Shown: positions 32,401 to 46,900 of the stretch, one piece after another
Numbering within the stretch: position 1 is the stretch's first letter
Layout of the letters: the number at the start of each line of letters is the position of its first letter
Origin: Zantedeschia hybrid cultivar
Lineage: Eukaryota; Streptophyta; Magnoliopsida; Alismatales; Araceae
Length of the DNA stretch: 64,000 nt
Assembly: GCA_030544215.1 (NCBI GenBank)
Contig: JARZZO010000004.1
Location: 42,211,980 to 42,275,979 of the forward strand
Reading direction: 5' to 3'
Translations under genes and position numbers: made by a program
Notes under the pieces: model-generated
The model's input: the letters and a program-made list of their open reading frames with translations, nothing else
The model's database searches: none
What the model was told of the DNA's origin: nothing

Positions 32401-35400
32401 TCAAACAACATCTTGCTGGAATAAAAGGTGAAGTTGCAGCATGTGCTCGAGTTCCTTCAGAGGTTAGGATCCAATTTCGAACTTATATGAAGGAGAATGA
32501 ATCAAGCAAAGCAAGTACTGCCAGAAGAAGACAGGAAATTCGAGAGGAATTGTCTGAACCAGCGCGAAGGTCTGATACTGGAGTCCGGCTTGGTGGAAGT
32601 AATTAACCTATAAATGTTGATGATTGGGATACAAGTAAGTTTCTTATTTAACTTATTTTCATGTTCTTCATTTAACGTTTTCAGACAAATAGTTATAGTA
32701 GATTAAATTTTTTTTCTTTTACATTTAAAGCTGAATTGCGACGTGCAATGGAAGCAAGCCGGCGGTCCTTTGCAGATGAGGACTTGTTTCGGCAAACTGG
32801 AAGATATGGAGGACAAGGAAGTGGCTCCACACCTTCTGCACAAGAGAGCACTAGCGCCGGCATGAGCGCTAATGTATGCGAGGAGCTGCCTCAGGAATTC
32901 ACTAGAGCTAGAGATCCTAGAGTAGGTCCAATAGATCTCTTGCTCACCAAGAAGAGGGATAAACAACCTTCTATTAGTGCTGCATTCAAGAACTTAAAAC
33001 TTTGTAAGGAGAAAATAGGGAGAGCTACATCTAGGTGGTTTTTCTATAACAGTATCCCTGCTAATCCTGCCAAGGGGCCATATTATGAGTCTATGATCGA
33101 GACCATACAAGAAGTTGGCAAAGGGGTTGAGGGACCTTCTCCATATAAGATTTACAACATGTACTTGGATATGGAAGTTGATGACATCAGAACATACATT
33201 AAATCATTTGAAAAGATCTGGGATAAGTATGGATGCACTTTAATGTGCGATGGATGGACAGGTACATAAATCATATCTTCAGTTTCTTATCTTATCTTCA
33301 TTTTTTCTTAATCAGAATGGGTCTCTTTCTGATTTCTTATCATGTTTGGAACTTTACAAGGATAACAAGAAGAAATATGATCAACTTCTTAATTTACTGC
33401 AAAGCCGGAACCGTATTTTGGAAGTCCATTGATGCATCTGGAAAAATAAAGAATGCCCAGTACCTATATGAATTAATAGATCAAATGGCGGAAGAAGTGG
33501 GCGAAAAAAAGATTGTCCAGGTGGTTACGGACAATGCAGTGGCGTTCAAGTTAGCTGGACAAATGTTGATGCAGAAGAGAGAACATCTATACTGGGTTCC
33601 CTGTTCTGCTCATTGTATTGACTTGATGTTGGAAGACATTTGCTCTGATCCGATGGTAGATGGAGTGGTCAAGAGTGGTCGATTTATCACCACATTCATC
33701 TACAACCACAACAACATTCTGGATATCATGCGTACACATACTCATGGAAGAGAGTTACTTCGTCCAGGAGCCACCAGGTTTGCATCTCAATATATCTCTC
33801 TAGATAGTTTAAGTCAACAAAAGAACAACTTGATTAGGATGGTGGCATCGGAAGATTGGGAGAATCACATATTGCGGCATGTACCAACTAAGGTCAGAGA
33901 GAAAGGTAAGAAAGTGGCTGATCTAATTCAGTCTAGACCCTTCTGGAGGGGGGTGCAAGCGGTGTTAAATGTTGTAGAACCGCTTGTCCGTGTCTTGCAA
34001 TCTTGTGATGGAGAAAGAAGATCGGATATGGGATATTTATATGAAGCTATGGACAGAGTTAAGGAGCTCATTCAACTTAACAATCCAACAACCTATGTGA
34101 AGTGGTGGGACATAATAGACAGACGTTGGGAATACACTTTACATCACGATCTTCATGCAGCTGGTAAGCTACTAACTTTCTATATGTATTATTTGTATAC
34201 ACATTTCTCTTAAGTAATAACTAACTTCGACTTGTTTATTTAAGTTATTTTTTCAACCCTCAGTATATGTTTAGAACTGATGGGAAGAAGGATAGCTATG
34301 ATAGTTGCTCAGAAGTGTTGATGTGGGCTAAGTCTGTTATTAAGCACATATTTGCAGATGAGGACAGAGCAATAATGGCATGCAAGCAAATGCATGATTA
34401 CAGAATGATGTTATACCACTTTGGGACAAGTACTGCTTAAAGAGCTGCCAAAATTTTGAGCCCAGGTTTGAAAATTATTAACTAGATGTTCTACTTAATT
34501 TTTAATTATAGCTTGCACATTGTTAACATGGCCAATTTTCTATTTACAGCTGACTGGTGGCTAGATCATAGAAAATCATATGAGTATGAAGATCTAGCCT
34601 ATGTTGCAATTCGGGTCTTAAGTCAAACAACCTCTTCATCAGGTTGTGAGAGAAACTGGAGCACCTTTGGCTTGATTCACACCAAGCAAAGGAATAGATT
34701 GAAGTCAATCCGTCTAGAGAAGCTAGTATTCTGTCATTATAACATGAGGTTGAAGCTAAAAAATCTGGAGTTCATAAGGAACCTTCAAAGGCAGGAGAAA
34801 GAGAGAATTTCCGGACAAGCCACGGAGACGACACATGCAGAAGAACCCATAGACTTGGATGAGCTGTTCGAGGAACAACATCTACTAAATGCATGGGTTG
34901 ATGCAAGCACCTCAAATGAGCCTGAATTCAACCCAAATGATCGGGAATGGGCGGAAGGTGAGTTAGATAATGTTCCATTACTTACTGATTTTCAATCTCC
35001 TCCTCCAAAACGTCAGAAGAAGAGCAAAAAACAAGCACCAAACAAAAGGAAAAGTGGTACTGGAATTCAGATTGCTGATCTGGAGACCATCGAGGAAGAG
35101 GATGAAACGCCAGAACCAAGTGATGAGGTCCAATATCAAACCTCAAATGACTCGACATTAAAGACGAACTCCGACAGTTCTGAGGATGGCGGAGATGCTA
35201 CCAGTGGCCCAGCCCCAGCTCCACCAATTCAATTCACTGGAGAAGAAGAATATACACATGCTACCCAAGATGAACATCATGGTAGCAGAGCAGAACGTGA
35301 AGAATCTTCCATTCAAACATTCAGCAGATCAAGGAGGAAGGACAAAGGTAAAGCTCCTCAGTGTGCAGAGGAATATCAGGAGCAACTATCAGATGGATCA

Positions 35401-37899
35401 TCATATTCTCCATACGAAGGGTATAGTCAGCCTACTGGATATGTAGTTTACCCTCCTGAACATTCTGATACATCCGACTATTCAGGGGGTTGTCTAGAAT
35501 ATCCACAATTGTCAGTCATTTATACCAATACGGATGACTATAGCCGGTATGTGATGCAATATGAACAATACTACCAGAGCTATATGTCATGGGCTGAGTA
35601 TGTTAGTCATATGTTCATTCAGTATAATGTACGTTTGGAATAAATGTAAGTTCATAATCATATATGTAAGTTTATTCAAGATTTTTTTGTCCAACAACAT
35701 CTTATGTACTTCAAATCAATGTATTTCAACACAATTATGCATTAGACTTGTGTTTTATATTTTTTCCATATTTTTTCATATTTTTTTCTGCTATCCGAAC
35801 CAGCCAAGCCTGACTCAGCCAGGATCGGCCGGGATCGGATCCGATCCGATCGGTATCGGCCGATCCGATCGGTTTTGGACCGGCCGATCCGGGACCCGAT
35901 CCCGGGTTTCTTAACCTTGGGTGGAATGACACCTAGGAATGAAATAAGAGGGGATTCCTAAATATACCTTTTGTATTGTTGGGGTTTTGATGGGGTTAGA
36001 GGAGCCCACTAGCTTGGTGCAGTGACTTTTTGTGTGTGGATGTATAGAGGGATTTTGAATGCACCTTAACACTATACTTGTACATCCCCTTTTATTTGTG
36101 AATGTTTACTCAGTCATATTATTTTGTCAAGAGAAAAAGGGAAAACGTACGTCTCCAAAAGGAAATTACTTATTTTATTTCCTGTCATATGCATGGCTTC
36201 CTCTCCTTTTTATTATATCTTTAAATTAACCTTTTGCACAAAACATGGGACTAATGTACAGTCAACAGCGGCAAGGAGAGATCAGGGATTGTTGTTAAGA
36301 CTTGTCGAGTTGTATTTAACAGTTTTTTTTACACCAAGAGAAGAAAGAATAACAACATTTAATACACAGGAAATTGCATCAGTTATTCTTCAACCTACAA
36401 GTGAAACATGAAACATTATATTTGCTTGGGGATGAAATACGTCATTTGCTTAAGAGCAAAAAAGGATGGTTGTGCAAGTTAAACCCATACCTGCAAGTTT
36501 ATACCTGCTGAATCCAAATAACACAATCCACCAACTATTCCTTCTTGAGTATCCTTCTGCGGATCAACACTCACAGAAGAAAAACCATCCATTTGTCTGC
36601 CTTTACCTAATATTGCAGTAAAAAGAGATGTCTTACCAGCACCCTGTAACAATTCAGAATTACAATAATCATGTTATAAATCTGTAAGCACCGGTAGTGA
36701 TTAGTGACTTCTCCACTTTATATAATAAATACCTCAAGACCAAGTAACCGCACCCTGCGTGTTCTGAAATGCACCTCTTTTGAGACTCTGACAAAATCAC
36801 TGGTACAATATATGATAAAACCATTTACACCATTGCATGAGACTATGCCTTCGTGAAAAGATACTTTCCCATGGTCCTGACTTGAATTGATACACTCCCC
36901 AGCTGGAGGATACGAGGAAAAGGAACTATCAACTACAGGATGCCTTGATGGTCGTCTAAGTGGAGGCCCAACTAAGATTCGCATCTTCTGCAGATCATGT
37001 TGTACATCATGATTCAAGCAATTTGCTGGCACAGAAGGCAGTAATTCCATCACAGTGGAACACCTGTACATAAATGATGTGTAATGAACACACAAGGGTA
37101 CTAAAGCATGTGCATATTCAGAAGCACGCACTAAAGCATGTGCATATTCAGAAGCATGCAATTAAGTCCTGTAACTATAACAGGATAACATGCGAAGAAA
37201 TAACAACAGCTAGTCCATTGATTTTCAATCATGTTTTATGAAGTGGACCTGGACAAGAAAGGGACAGCTTGGACCGGTATGATGTCAAAGATTCAGGGAA
37301 AAAAAAAAGGGGAAAAAACACTTGGAATTCGTCTGAACCCATGGAGAACAGATTGGTTACCAACCCCAGCAGCCTAGCACCATCATTTCAGAAGCCAAAG
37401 ATAGATCTGGAATGTAACCCCTTCACTGCCAAATCCAAAGAAATTAGGGAAAAAGATAATAAAAGGAGCAGCAGCAGTTGAAAGCAGGCACTGCTGATTG
37501 GTACTCTCTTAATGCCGGTGCTGAAGATTTTTTTTTTTTCTCCTTCTATTGTCTTTTTCTTTTCCATGCTCCCTCTTCTTCTCACCCCCCCTGCCACTGT
37601 TTTCATATTCCTGATCATGTTTCCTTCTTGAGACACTTTCTGGAACCATTCGGCTGTCATCAAAGAATCAGAAACGAGAACTGGATAGAGCCGATTGGAT
37701 TCTGATATCTACTTTCTTGAAACCTTGCTTTGAATAATAATGAAAGATATGAAATATTAAAGCATCATTTGATCTTTTGCAGCCATTGAGACTTACAATA
37801 TTGTTGTCACATCCATGATCCATTACAAGTTTGCGTTGTATAGGACTAACGCTGCTCATGTACACATTTGAAGCATTGCCTCCTCTAAGGACATAGAGA

Positions 37900-37971
<72 letters not shown>

Positions 37972-40900
37972 ATAGGGCACAGATGGATCCAGGCAATATA
38001 TATATATAGGGCACAGATGGATCCAGGCCTGGCCAATTGGATCTGCTGATCCAATGCAATCCAGACCAATCCTGAGCAGATCCAGCCCAACCCTTCCTTT
38101 ATGTTCACAAGGCACATGAAAAAATTCAAAAAATTGTGGAAAATTTTTATATGGGAGCTATATTTATAGCCTCCAATCCAACCCCGAGCCCCAACTAGCT
38201 GTTGGAGGCCCTCAAGCACTTGTTGGGTTGGTCTCCAATGGCTAGTTCAAACTAGTCATTGAGATCGGCCAATCCAAGTGTTGATCTTGCCTAAATATGC
38301 CAATATGTCCGATCCTAGCCAATGTGAACCAATCTGGCCGAGGATCAGCTTAGGCCATAACGGGATCAGACCAATTTGACAGAAAACAGACCAGATTGGC
38401 CGATCAATCCGATCCATGCTATTCCTTCCTTCCATGCCTAAACAGCACAGTCGACTACCTTTAGCAGCATTTTCTACTACTAGTTGCCTTCTTAAATGCT
38501 GAGATAATGTTGCACATCATCTTCAAGAGGTGATTCTGGAAAGTGCTTCATCATTAACAAAGGACATCCATCAGATGTTCTTGATGTTAGTCTTAGGTGG
38601 CCTACAAGCCAATATGACTTTGTAAATCTCGTTCTTTTATTAATTAACATAGTATTATTTTATTATGTATAATTCGTTATAATTATCGTCTCATAATAAA
38701 CTCTGTGAATATGTGCGATAGTAATCAGATTATGATGAGATCATACTGATAAAACCGATCACTTATAGGTACAGATTCTTAATAATTCCTAGTCAAAGGA
38801 TATCCGAGAAGGACATCAGATATCCGGTTAGACTAGTACAAATTACTCATGCCCATATAATGAGGGTGACTGATCTCATAGTCAGTTGTGTGGAGACGCT
38901 AAGGCGAATATGTATGTGCTCTTTTGAGAATGAGTTCACTAAACTGATTCGACTGAATCGCTGGATGATAATGTACTCGACTGTCAACCAGCTTGATTCT
39001 ATTGTCGCAGTTGTGTGAATGGTCTTCAAACCTGAGACACCAAAGACACCTTGTCGTTAGACTTCTATACTTTGACCTTGGTTTATGGATCTCTATTCAC
39101 GGGATTCTAAACAGCTAAAGATCAGGTACAGTAGAATACCATCGAAGGGAATTAAGGGTTAATAAGGAATCATTCGCTCTTGGTAATCAGCGAGAAAATG
39201 CTCTAGGAATGATGCGTAGAAGTGCATGGCCAAGGCGGCCGATAATATCGGGAAAAGAGTTTTCCGATATTATACGGTAGCATCCGATCCAAGTGAGTCG
39301 ACTGGTTAGGGTTTGATAGTTCACCATATCCTGAGTTGACTCAAGAACATTGTACAAATGAAAGATTATATCCACGTGGTAACTGTCGGCGAAAAGGTTA
39401 TAAAGGTGGGTTGCTTAGCTCCAATATATTTTGAGTTTACGCAGTGTTGCTTGGCACCCAACGTAATTAGAGGTCCAACCGAATTTAATGTGCGACATTA
39501 ATTCAGTTGATTAATTAATTAATATGAGTTATTAATTGATTAATTAAGTCAGTGCGGAGTCACTGGGCTTATTGGGCCATTAATCATACTGATAATTAGG
39601 CCTAGAAGGTCACACGCAAAAGATTCTCAAGGCGATGGATTAAAAATAGGTTTTATATTATTCCGATGATTTTTATGAAAAACTGCGCGATTAATATAAA
39701 ATATAGCGAACGAACTGAGCAGGCCAAGCTGTTGCTCAGCCCTGGCCACCCCTCCTCTCTCCCTCTCTCTCTCTCTCTCTAGTGCCCCTGACTCTCTCCC
39801 CTCTTTGGAGACAGCATCACCGTCTTCTCCGACTCCCGTCTGACGAGAATTCGACCGCACATTGCGACGGCCGTTGCGACGAACGAAGAACAATTTGTGG
39901 GCTGCGAAGAACGAAAAACGTGAGGAGGATCGCGTGGACTTCGCTAGAAGCTAGACATTTGTGCGGTTAGCGATCTCACACCAACAGAAAAGTTCGGACG
40001 CAGATTTAAATCCACGCGAGGTAATATTCGATTAACCGTTAATTGGTTTTTGTTTATTCGAAATGGACAGGGATCACGGCATTTATTTGTATTTAATTCC
40101 GTTGTGCTTGCGATCCCGAGAAACCTGAGAACCTTACAATTGAGCCTTCCATGGTCCTAGCCGGAGCTTCTTCGATGGCTCAAGAGCAACAATACTCTCT
40201 CTGCAAGCCTAGACGGTCTTCTTTCCAAGGCTAGTGCTAGGACATACATGTCAAATTCTATAAAAGTAATTCTCATATTTCCAAAACCTGGGGTATAAAA
40301 ATAATTCTTTAAAACTTGCAGTCTTAATTGAAATCTTCTAAAGACCCTTATTCAGCCTTATTAGGCCACACGTATTGGTCCAATAATGGGACAGAAAGTA
40401 ACCCAAAGAAACACAGTATGAGCCTTAGTGGGCTGCAAACTAGCACCCTAAATGGGCCAGAACCAGGCCTTAATGGCTGGACTAATTAAGTGCATAATAT
40501 GCCTAATTAGTGGGTGTGGTAGGGAGCCCACTAGCCTTACTGCCCTACCCATCCACCACCCTCTGCACCAAACCCCTCCAAACCACACACTGCCATCTCA
40601 CTTCTATAAATAGGAGCCCACTGTTCATTTAACTAGGATAAGCTAGTAATTTAATTAGTAGTTCATTATGCTTTCAATTATACTTAGGAATAGGATTAGT
40701 GTCCTTGTCAATGGGAAATATTATCTGTTTGAAATCTACATTTGTCATTTTATGGGGTCAACACGGTGATTAGATTTGATGATCTCAGAAGTAGAGACGC
40801 ATGCTGAATTTTTATTTAAATCACATCCAGCTGGTTTACTTAATCAAGTATGATTACCATCAAGTATGCTCAGCTTGTATTAAGCATCAAGACCATCATG

Positions 40901-43900
40901 CATCTTTTATCATTGAGCATAATTAATTAAACATGTTTATCATCCAACATCATTAAGTATAAACAAAAATCATCAAGCATGATTAGCATACATTAAGCAT
41001 CGTTGCATGATTTCTGTTTCCTTTATGCTTATGATTATGATGATTAGCTTGATAATTATAGAAGTGATTAAGATAAGATTAGACCTTCTCTTAAACCTTG
41101 AAATTAAGTAGAATATGATTATGACTAAAACCTAAAACTGGGACTAGGGTATGACTTATGAAAGGAAACACCAAATTAGGACCAAAAAAATTATGGACCC
41201 AATTAAAAACAAGTTTACTACAGGGAGAGTAAATAAGTTGAAGATGTCCAAAATTACGATCATCGAGATAGAAGTAACATCATTATATCAGTGGAAAGGA
41301 CCCATTAAAGAGCTGTCCATTGGGGATAGGAGGCATGGTCATACTCAAAGCTTTATGCCGAACTCAAGATATGGAGTGTTCCTTATTTACTTCATGGGTG
41401 TCTAAAAGTCCAGACTCAAGGTGCGCCAAGCTAAGACAGTCGATAGAAAATCACTCGAGTACACTTGAGGCTGGAACTAAGATGATGTAGTTGGGGAAGC
41501 CAGCCTATAACTTGCTGGGCACTAGGGATTTCAATGGAAAAGAATCCAGAAACCTGACCCTTATCTAGGCTAAACTAGAATAAGATTCAAGATTGATCTG
41601 AATTTTAACGGAAAGCCATTTCGGGTTTTTTTATTTCACATCATGTAAGACTCAATTGACAAAATCTCGGAGGTTAGGGCTCCTACCTGATGCTGTATCT
41701 TCCTGGACAGCCACTGCCCTGTAATAACTTCTAGTTTCTATCATTATTTATAATTGTTGAGATACTTGAGAAATCATATCCCTTTTGTTTCTTGTCAAAG
41801 TGAGATCCACAACCTATCAATGAAAAGAATTCAAAGAGCTCTACAACCCCTTTAAAGACACGAAGTCCAACTTTAGAAGTTATGGTAGTGAAATAGCAAA
41901 GAAATAATGGCTAGTCAGTGGCAAAATTGTTATTTCAATAAACCTCAGGGGCATTTGTTAAGAGTGGCATAGGTCAAATTTTGACCAACTTCCAGGGGCA
42001 AAATGGTCATTTTAAGTATATTAGGAATTTTTTGAGATCAATTTGAGAAAGTTCCAGAAATTAGACTATTGGGCCTTTAAAACATGCCCAATGGGCCTCA
42101 ATGGGCCATCTTTAACAAGCCTTCTAGAAAGAGGACCCTTCAATGGGTTAGGTGACAATCATGGATGGCAGTACCGGTACCGGTGCCGGCCGTACCGGCC
42201 GGTACGGGCCTAAAAGAGCCCAAAAAAATAAAAAAAATCAAACAAATCAGAAAAAAATGTAAAGAATTAATTAGATATGTGTTGAGTGTGACAAAGGTGG
42301 GTTAAGACAAAGAAATACACGTAACACATACTAAATGACAATTTTTATACATATTAAACATGAAAAATATTATGCTAATGTACTAAACATTTACAAATAA
42401 TAAATGTTAATGAAATCAGAGGTATCGAAGGTACCTCTGATCATGCCATAGCCCACCGATCCAATCAATCAAACCGATCGTCACGACCGAACCGATCACA
42501 CCGATCATGTTGATCAAAGCAATCATATCGGTCATGTGGATCGAATCGATCATCTCTATCATCTCGATCAAAGTGGTCAAATCATAGATGGCAGTACCGG
42601 TACCGGTGCTGGCCACGGTACCAGCCAGTACGGGCTTAAAAGAGCAAAAAATAAAATCAGAAAAAATATAAACAATTAATTAGATATGTGTTGAGTGTGA
42701 CAAAGTGGGTTAAGACAAAGAAGTATACGTAACACATACTAAATGACTATTTTCATACAGATTAAACATGAAAAATATTATGATAATGTACTAAACATTC
42801 ACAAATAACAAATGTTAACAAAATCAAACGATCCTTACCTATGAAAAACATGAGTGAGTATACTAATATGGATACTAATCCGTAGATCCTTCTGATTCAT
42901 CATCTGTTGCTGTTGCTGGTATCCATAATAAGATTGTATATGTTCCCTATATTCACCATAACTAAACAATGATACAGCCAAATCGTGCATCCCTCTTTGA
43001 ATCCCTCTTAGAGTATACGCTTGTTGACTTGATGAAATTCCAGAATCAAGATGCAAAGAAACAACTTGAGGATAAGAAGAAGACCTTGACCCATAACTGC
43101 TACTGGGTAGATGGAATTGAAAGCCTTCATACTCTACTCGATCTCCCCAGTTATACATGCCTGCTTCTTGTTGGCCACCTCCATAACCTGGTTGCTGTCC
43201 ATACTGACCTTGTGAATCATAATCTCCTTGGCTTTTATACTGTCCTCTTCCAGCGTCAATATGGAAGGAGAAAGAAGGTGCATACACTTCGCCCCCGGTA
43301 GTAGCACCTGCAGCTGCACCAACATCATCACTAGGAAACTGTCCCATCATCATCATCATCATCATCTTGATCATAATCAACAATTAATTTCCTCTTGACA
43401 TTACTTGATTTTTTTTTTGTGATGCATGTTTTTACTGGCTTTGTTTTCTTTCTAAATACTTTTGCAAGTTGACCCGATCCAATAATCCTTTTCTTCGTGG
43501 TGTATGCCTCACATAAATTTGCTTCATCTCCTCAATCGCAGGATCGTCTCTGACAGCTAGATTAGCTCTGTCAAGTGTAGATGTACTCCTCAAGAATGAT
43601 AGTGGCCCAACCATTCTAGGAGTGACTGGCCTACTATCTGATTTTGAGTGTCTAGCAGGCTCAAACTCAGTATCAGGTGCAAATAAAGGTACATACTCAG
43701 TCTGACTCTGATGCTCATGTGAAGGAGGAGGTGAATTTTCTTTTTGTCTTTTTGAGATTCTTAATTCTGGATCTCTAGTAACAGCTCCATCAAGTATGCC
43801 CTCTGCCCATTATGTATTATCAGAATCAAAAACTGGTTGATCGACAGTTGCTCGTATCTCAACCCAAGTCTACAAGAGATTATCATCATTAAATAACTCT

Positions 43901-46900
43901 TCCACATCAATTTGGCCAACAACATCTTCTGTATGTCCTACATCTCATTTCTCCCTCAATTGTTGTCTCAACCGGATGTTTTTTTATCCTCAATCTCATA
44001 TTGTAATGACAGTACACAAATTTGTCCAATCGTTCAGCTTTTAACCGGTTATGAATTTTTGAGTGTATAAGGCTAAACGTGTTCCAATTTCTTTCACATT
44101 GGCTTGCGGATATCGTCTGACTCAAAACCCTCACTGCAACGGAAGCCAAGGGATTATAACACATATCTTTGTTGTACACCATTATCCACCACTCAGTTGT
44201 GCCATCAGTAAAAAAACAAAAAAATTATTCAATGTATGTTCTTCTTTCTTATGTACATATGACAACAATGTAATTACTAAGTATACATGGGCTCACTTTC
44301 TCTAGGGCAATTTGCACGAGGTCTTCATTATATGTCTCCAGCCTTAACCTATAAACCTCTATCTACAAAGATGGAATTAACAATTAATATAATTCATGGA
44401 CTCTTGAAAATATAAGTAATTGGATATATCTTAAAGTTAATTCTTCATATAAGAGATAAACACATGTCTCTCTGCCTCAATTCTATCTTCTATTGTCCTC
44501 GACAAGCGTGCAATCACATTCAGTGTGCCTTAGATCACCTCTCTATCAATGTGCACTTGACGACTGTACATTACTTGAGGATTTAAAAAATAACCTGTAT
44601 TTAGGCGGATAATTACTAAATAGCAATTTAATAAATAATCTCCTATGTAACAGTATAAGACTTCACTTACCAGCTGCATGCAAGTCATGGTGTAATGTGC
44701 TTTCTCATCTTATATCAATAAGGTCCCACCACTTCATATAAGTGTTGGGAAATGCGTTCTTGATGTGCACTTTAGCAATGTCAATTGTCTCGTACAAATA
44801 TCCCATGTAATTCTTATCATCCCCATTCATCAACTTTAAGACCTGTACGAGAGGTTCCACCAACTTCAGATAAGTCTGCATATTACTCCAAAATTTTTTA
44901 TTCACTATGATTTTTCCCACTTCCAAATGTTCACATTTAGATTCATTGGAGGCGGTCCGCATATACTCCAAGAACTCCTTATTAAACATAAACCCCTGGA
45001 TCTCATTCCTGAATTTGTGCAAAGATTCTAAAGAAATAAAATTAGATGCAAATCTTGTAGGCCCCGCACGGATGAGATCTCGGCCCCCAGATGCTTTTTC
45101 TCTGAACATGTTCAAGATCCTAAGATGACCATAAATAAATTGGGTAATTCTTTGTGCTCTCTTTACTGTCTTGCTGACAGTCGGGTCCTTACCAATGTCT
45201 TCAAGCATCAAATTCAGACTATGCGCTGCACATGGGACCTAATAAAGGTGTTTGCGCTTGTCTATTATCTTCTTCCCTGCAACCTTATAACTTGGTTCAT
45301 TATCAGTAACCACCTGGACAACATTTTCCTCTCTAATTTGCTACACCTTCTGATCCATCAAACCAAATAAATATTTGGCGTTCTTTGAATAGTTTGATGC
45401 CCTTCAGTACAATAAACAAGGAAATTAATCATAGATTTCTTCGTAGTACCAGTTCAGCCATCGCACATAATTGTGCATCCTCTCTCCTTCCAAACAACTT
45501 TAAAACTTTCAACCCACTATTGAAGCTACTCATATTCTCCATCAAGCCTACGTCCATATATGTCTCGACGTGTGGGGGCTTTGAACTCACGACCATGATC
45601 TGTTATTGCATCAATTATAGGCTGAAAATAAGGAGACTGAACAGCATGTGAGGGAACACCTGCATGCAAAACCATTTGCAGATGCTTTTAAAAGCATGTC
45701 ATGTCACTTCAGCTAACTTTTTTACACCTCTCATTGCTTGCTTGATTTTTGGCTGAGTAGAACTTTGTCTTCTAAAAAGATAACTATCCATAGGACCCAC
45801 TTGGCCTCTAGATTGGCTTGTGCCTCTTGTTGATGGTCCATCACCTCTCCTTCGGGTTTCGTCTTCTTCTTGATGCCACAAACTCTCTCTTCTAGTTGTA
45901 GCCATCTCAAGATCTTCATTATCACAAGAGTCTATAATTTGTTCAGCCCTTTGCCTTTCACGTATAGAAATGTTACTGGCCCTAGTATACATCCCTTTGT
46001 CTTTTCTATTATTTCTATCTGAAATCTTGTCTTGAAGTTCAACCTCCTCTTCATTTTTTTGCTCCTTTTGTGCTTTTCGGCCACGCAACAATTCACGCAT
46101 CTCGTTGACAACTTGTCAGGGACAGACAGTACACCTTGTCACCTGTCCTGTCTTCCATGTTAAATGTTCTTTTCCTCGAGTCATTCCACCACCCATCTCT
46201 TTGCCACAATATTTGCATTTCACTCTCCTCTTTGCAGTATTAACTAAGGTGATATGGGCCCACCCTGGGTGCTGTTCTTGTTGTTCAGCCATGATCCTAC
46301 AACAAGAAAGAAAAAAATAGGAACAAATCTAAGACCATTTGTCAATATGCTCCTAGTTTAAAATATGCAATAAAGCGTAATTAGACTTCAATTGATGTAT
46401 AATTTAAGTAATTAGACAAAAGCCCCAATTTTTAACCGTCGAAATATGCAATTCACAGTATGCTCCTAGTTTAAAATATGCAATGAAGCTTAATTAGGTT
46501 TCAATTGATGTTTAATTTAAGTAATTAAACAAAAACCCTAATTTTTAACCGCTAATTAGGGTCAAAATTGAGGGTGGGGGTTTTCCCTAATTAATCGTCG
46601 AAATATGCAATTCACAGCATGCTCCTAGTTTAAAATATGCAATGAAGCTTAATTAGGCTTCAATTCATGTTTAATTAAAGTAATTAGACAAAAGCCCCAA
46701 TTTTTAACTGCTAATTAGAGTCAAAATTAGGGGTTTTTCCTAATTAACCGTCGAAATATGCAATTCACACCATGCTCCTAGTTTAAAATATGCAATGAAG
46801 CTGAATTAGGCTTCAATTGATGTTTAATTTAAGTAATTAGACAAAAGTCTCAATTTTTAACCGCTAATTAAGGTCAAAATTGGGGGTTTTCCCTAATTAA

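Noticed and set aside
36501..36505. Alternative donor at 36504 in the Walker A exon
   Set aside because: It would leave one extra base and shift the frame of the next exon; the donor at 36490 keeps the frame.
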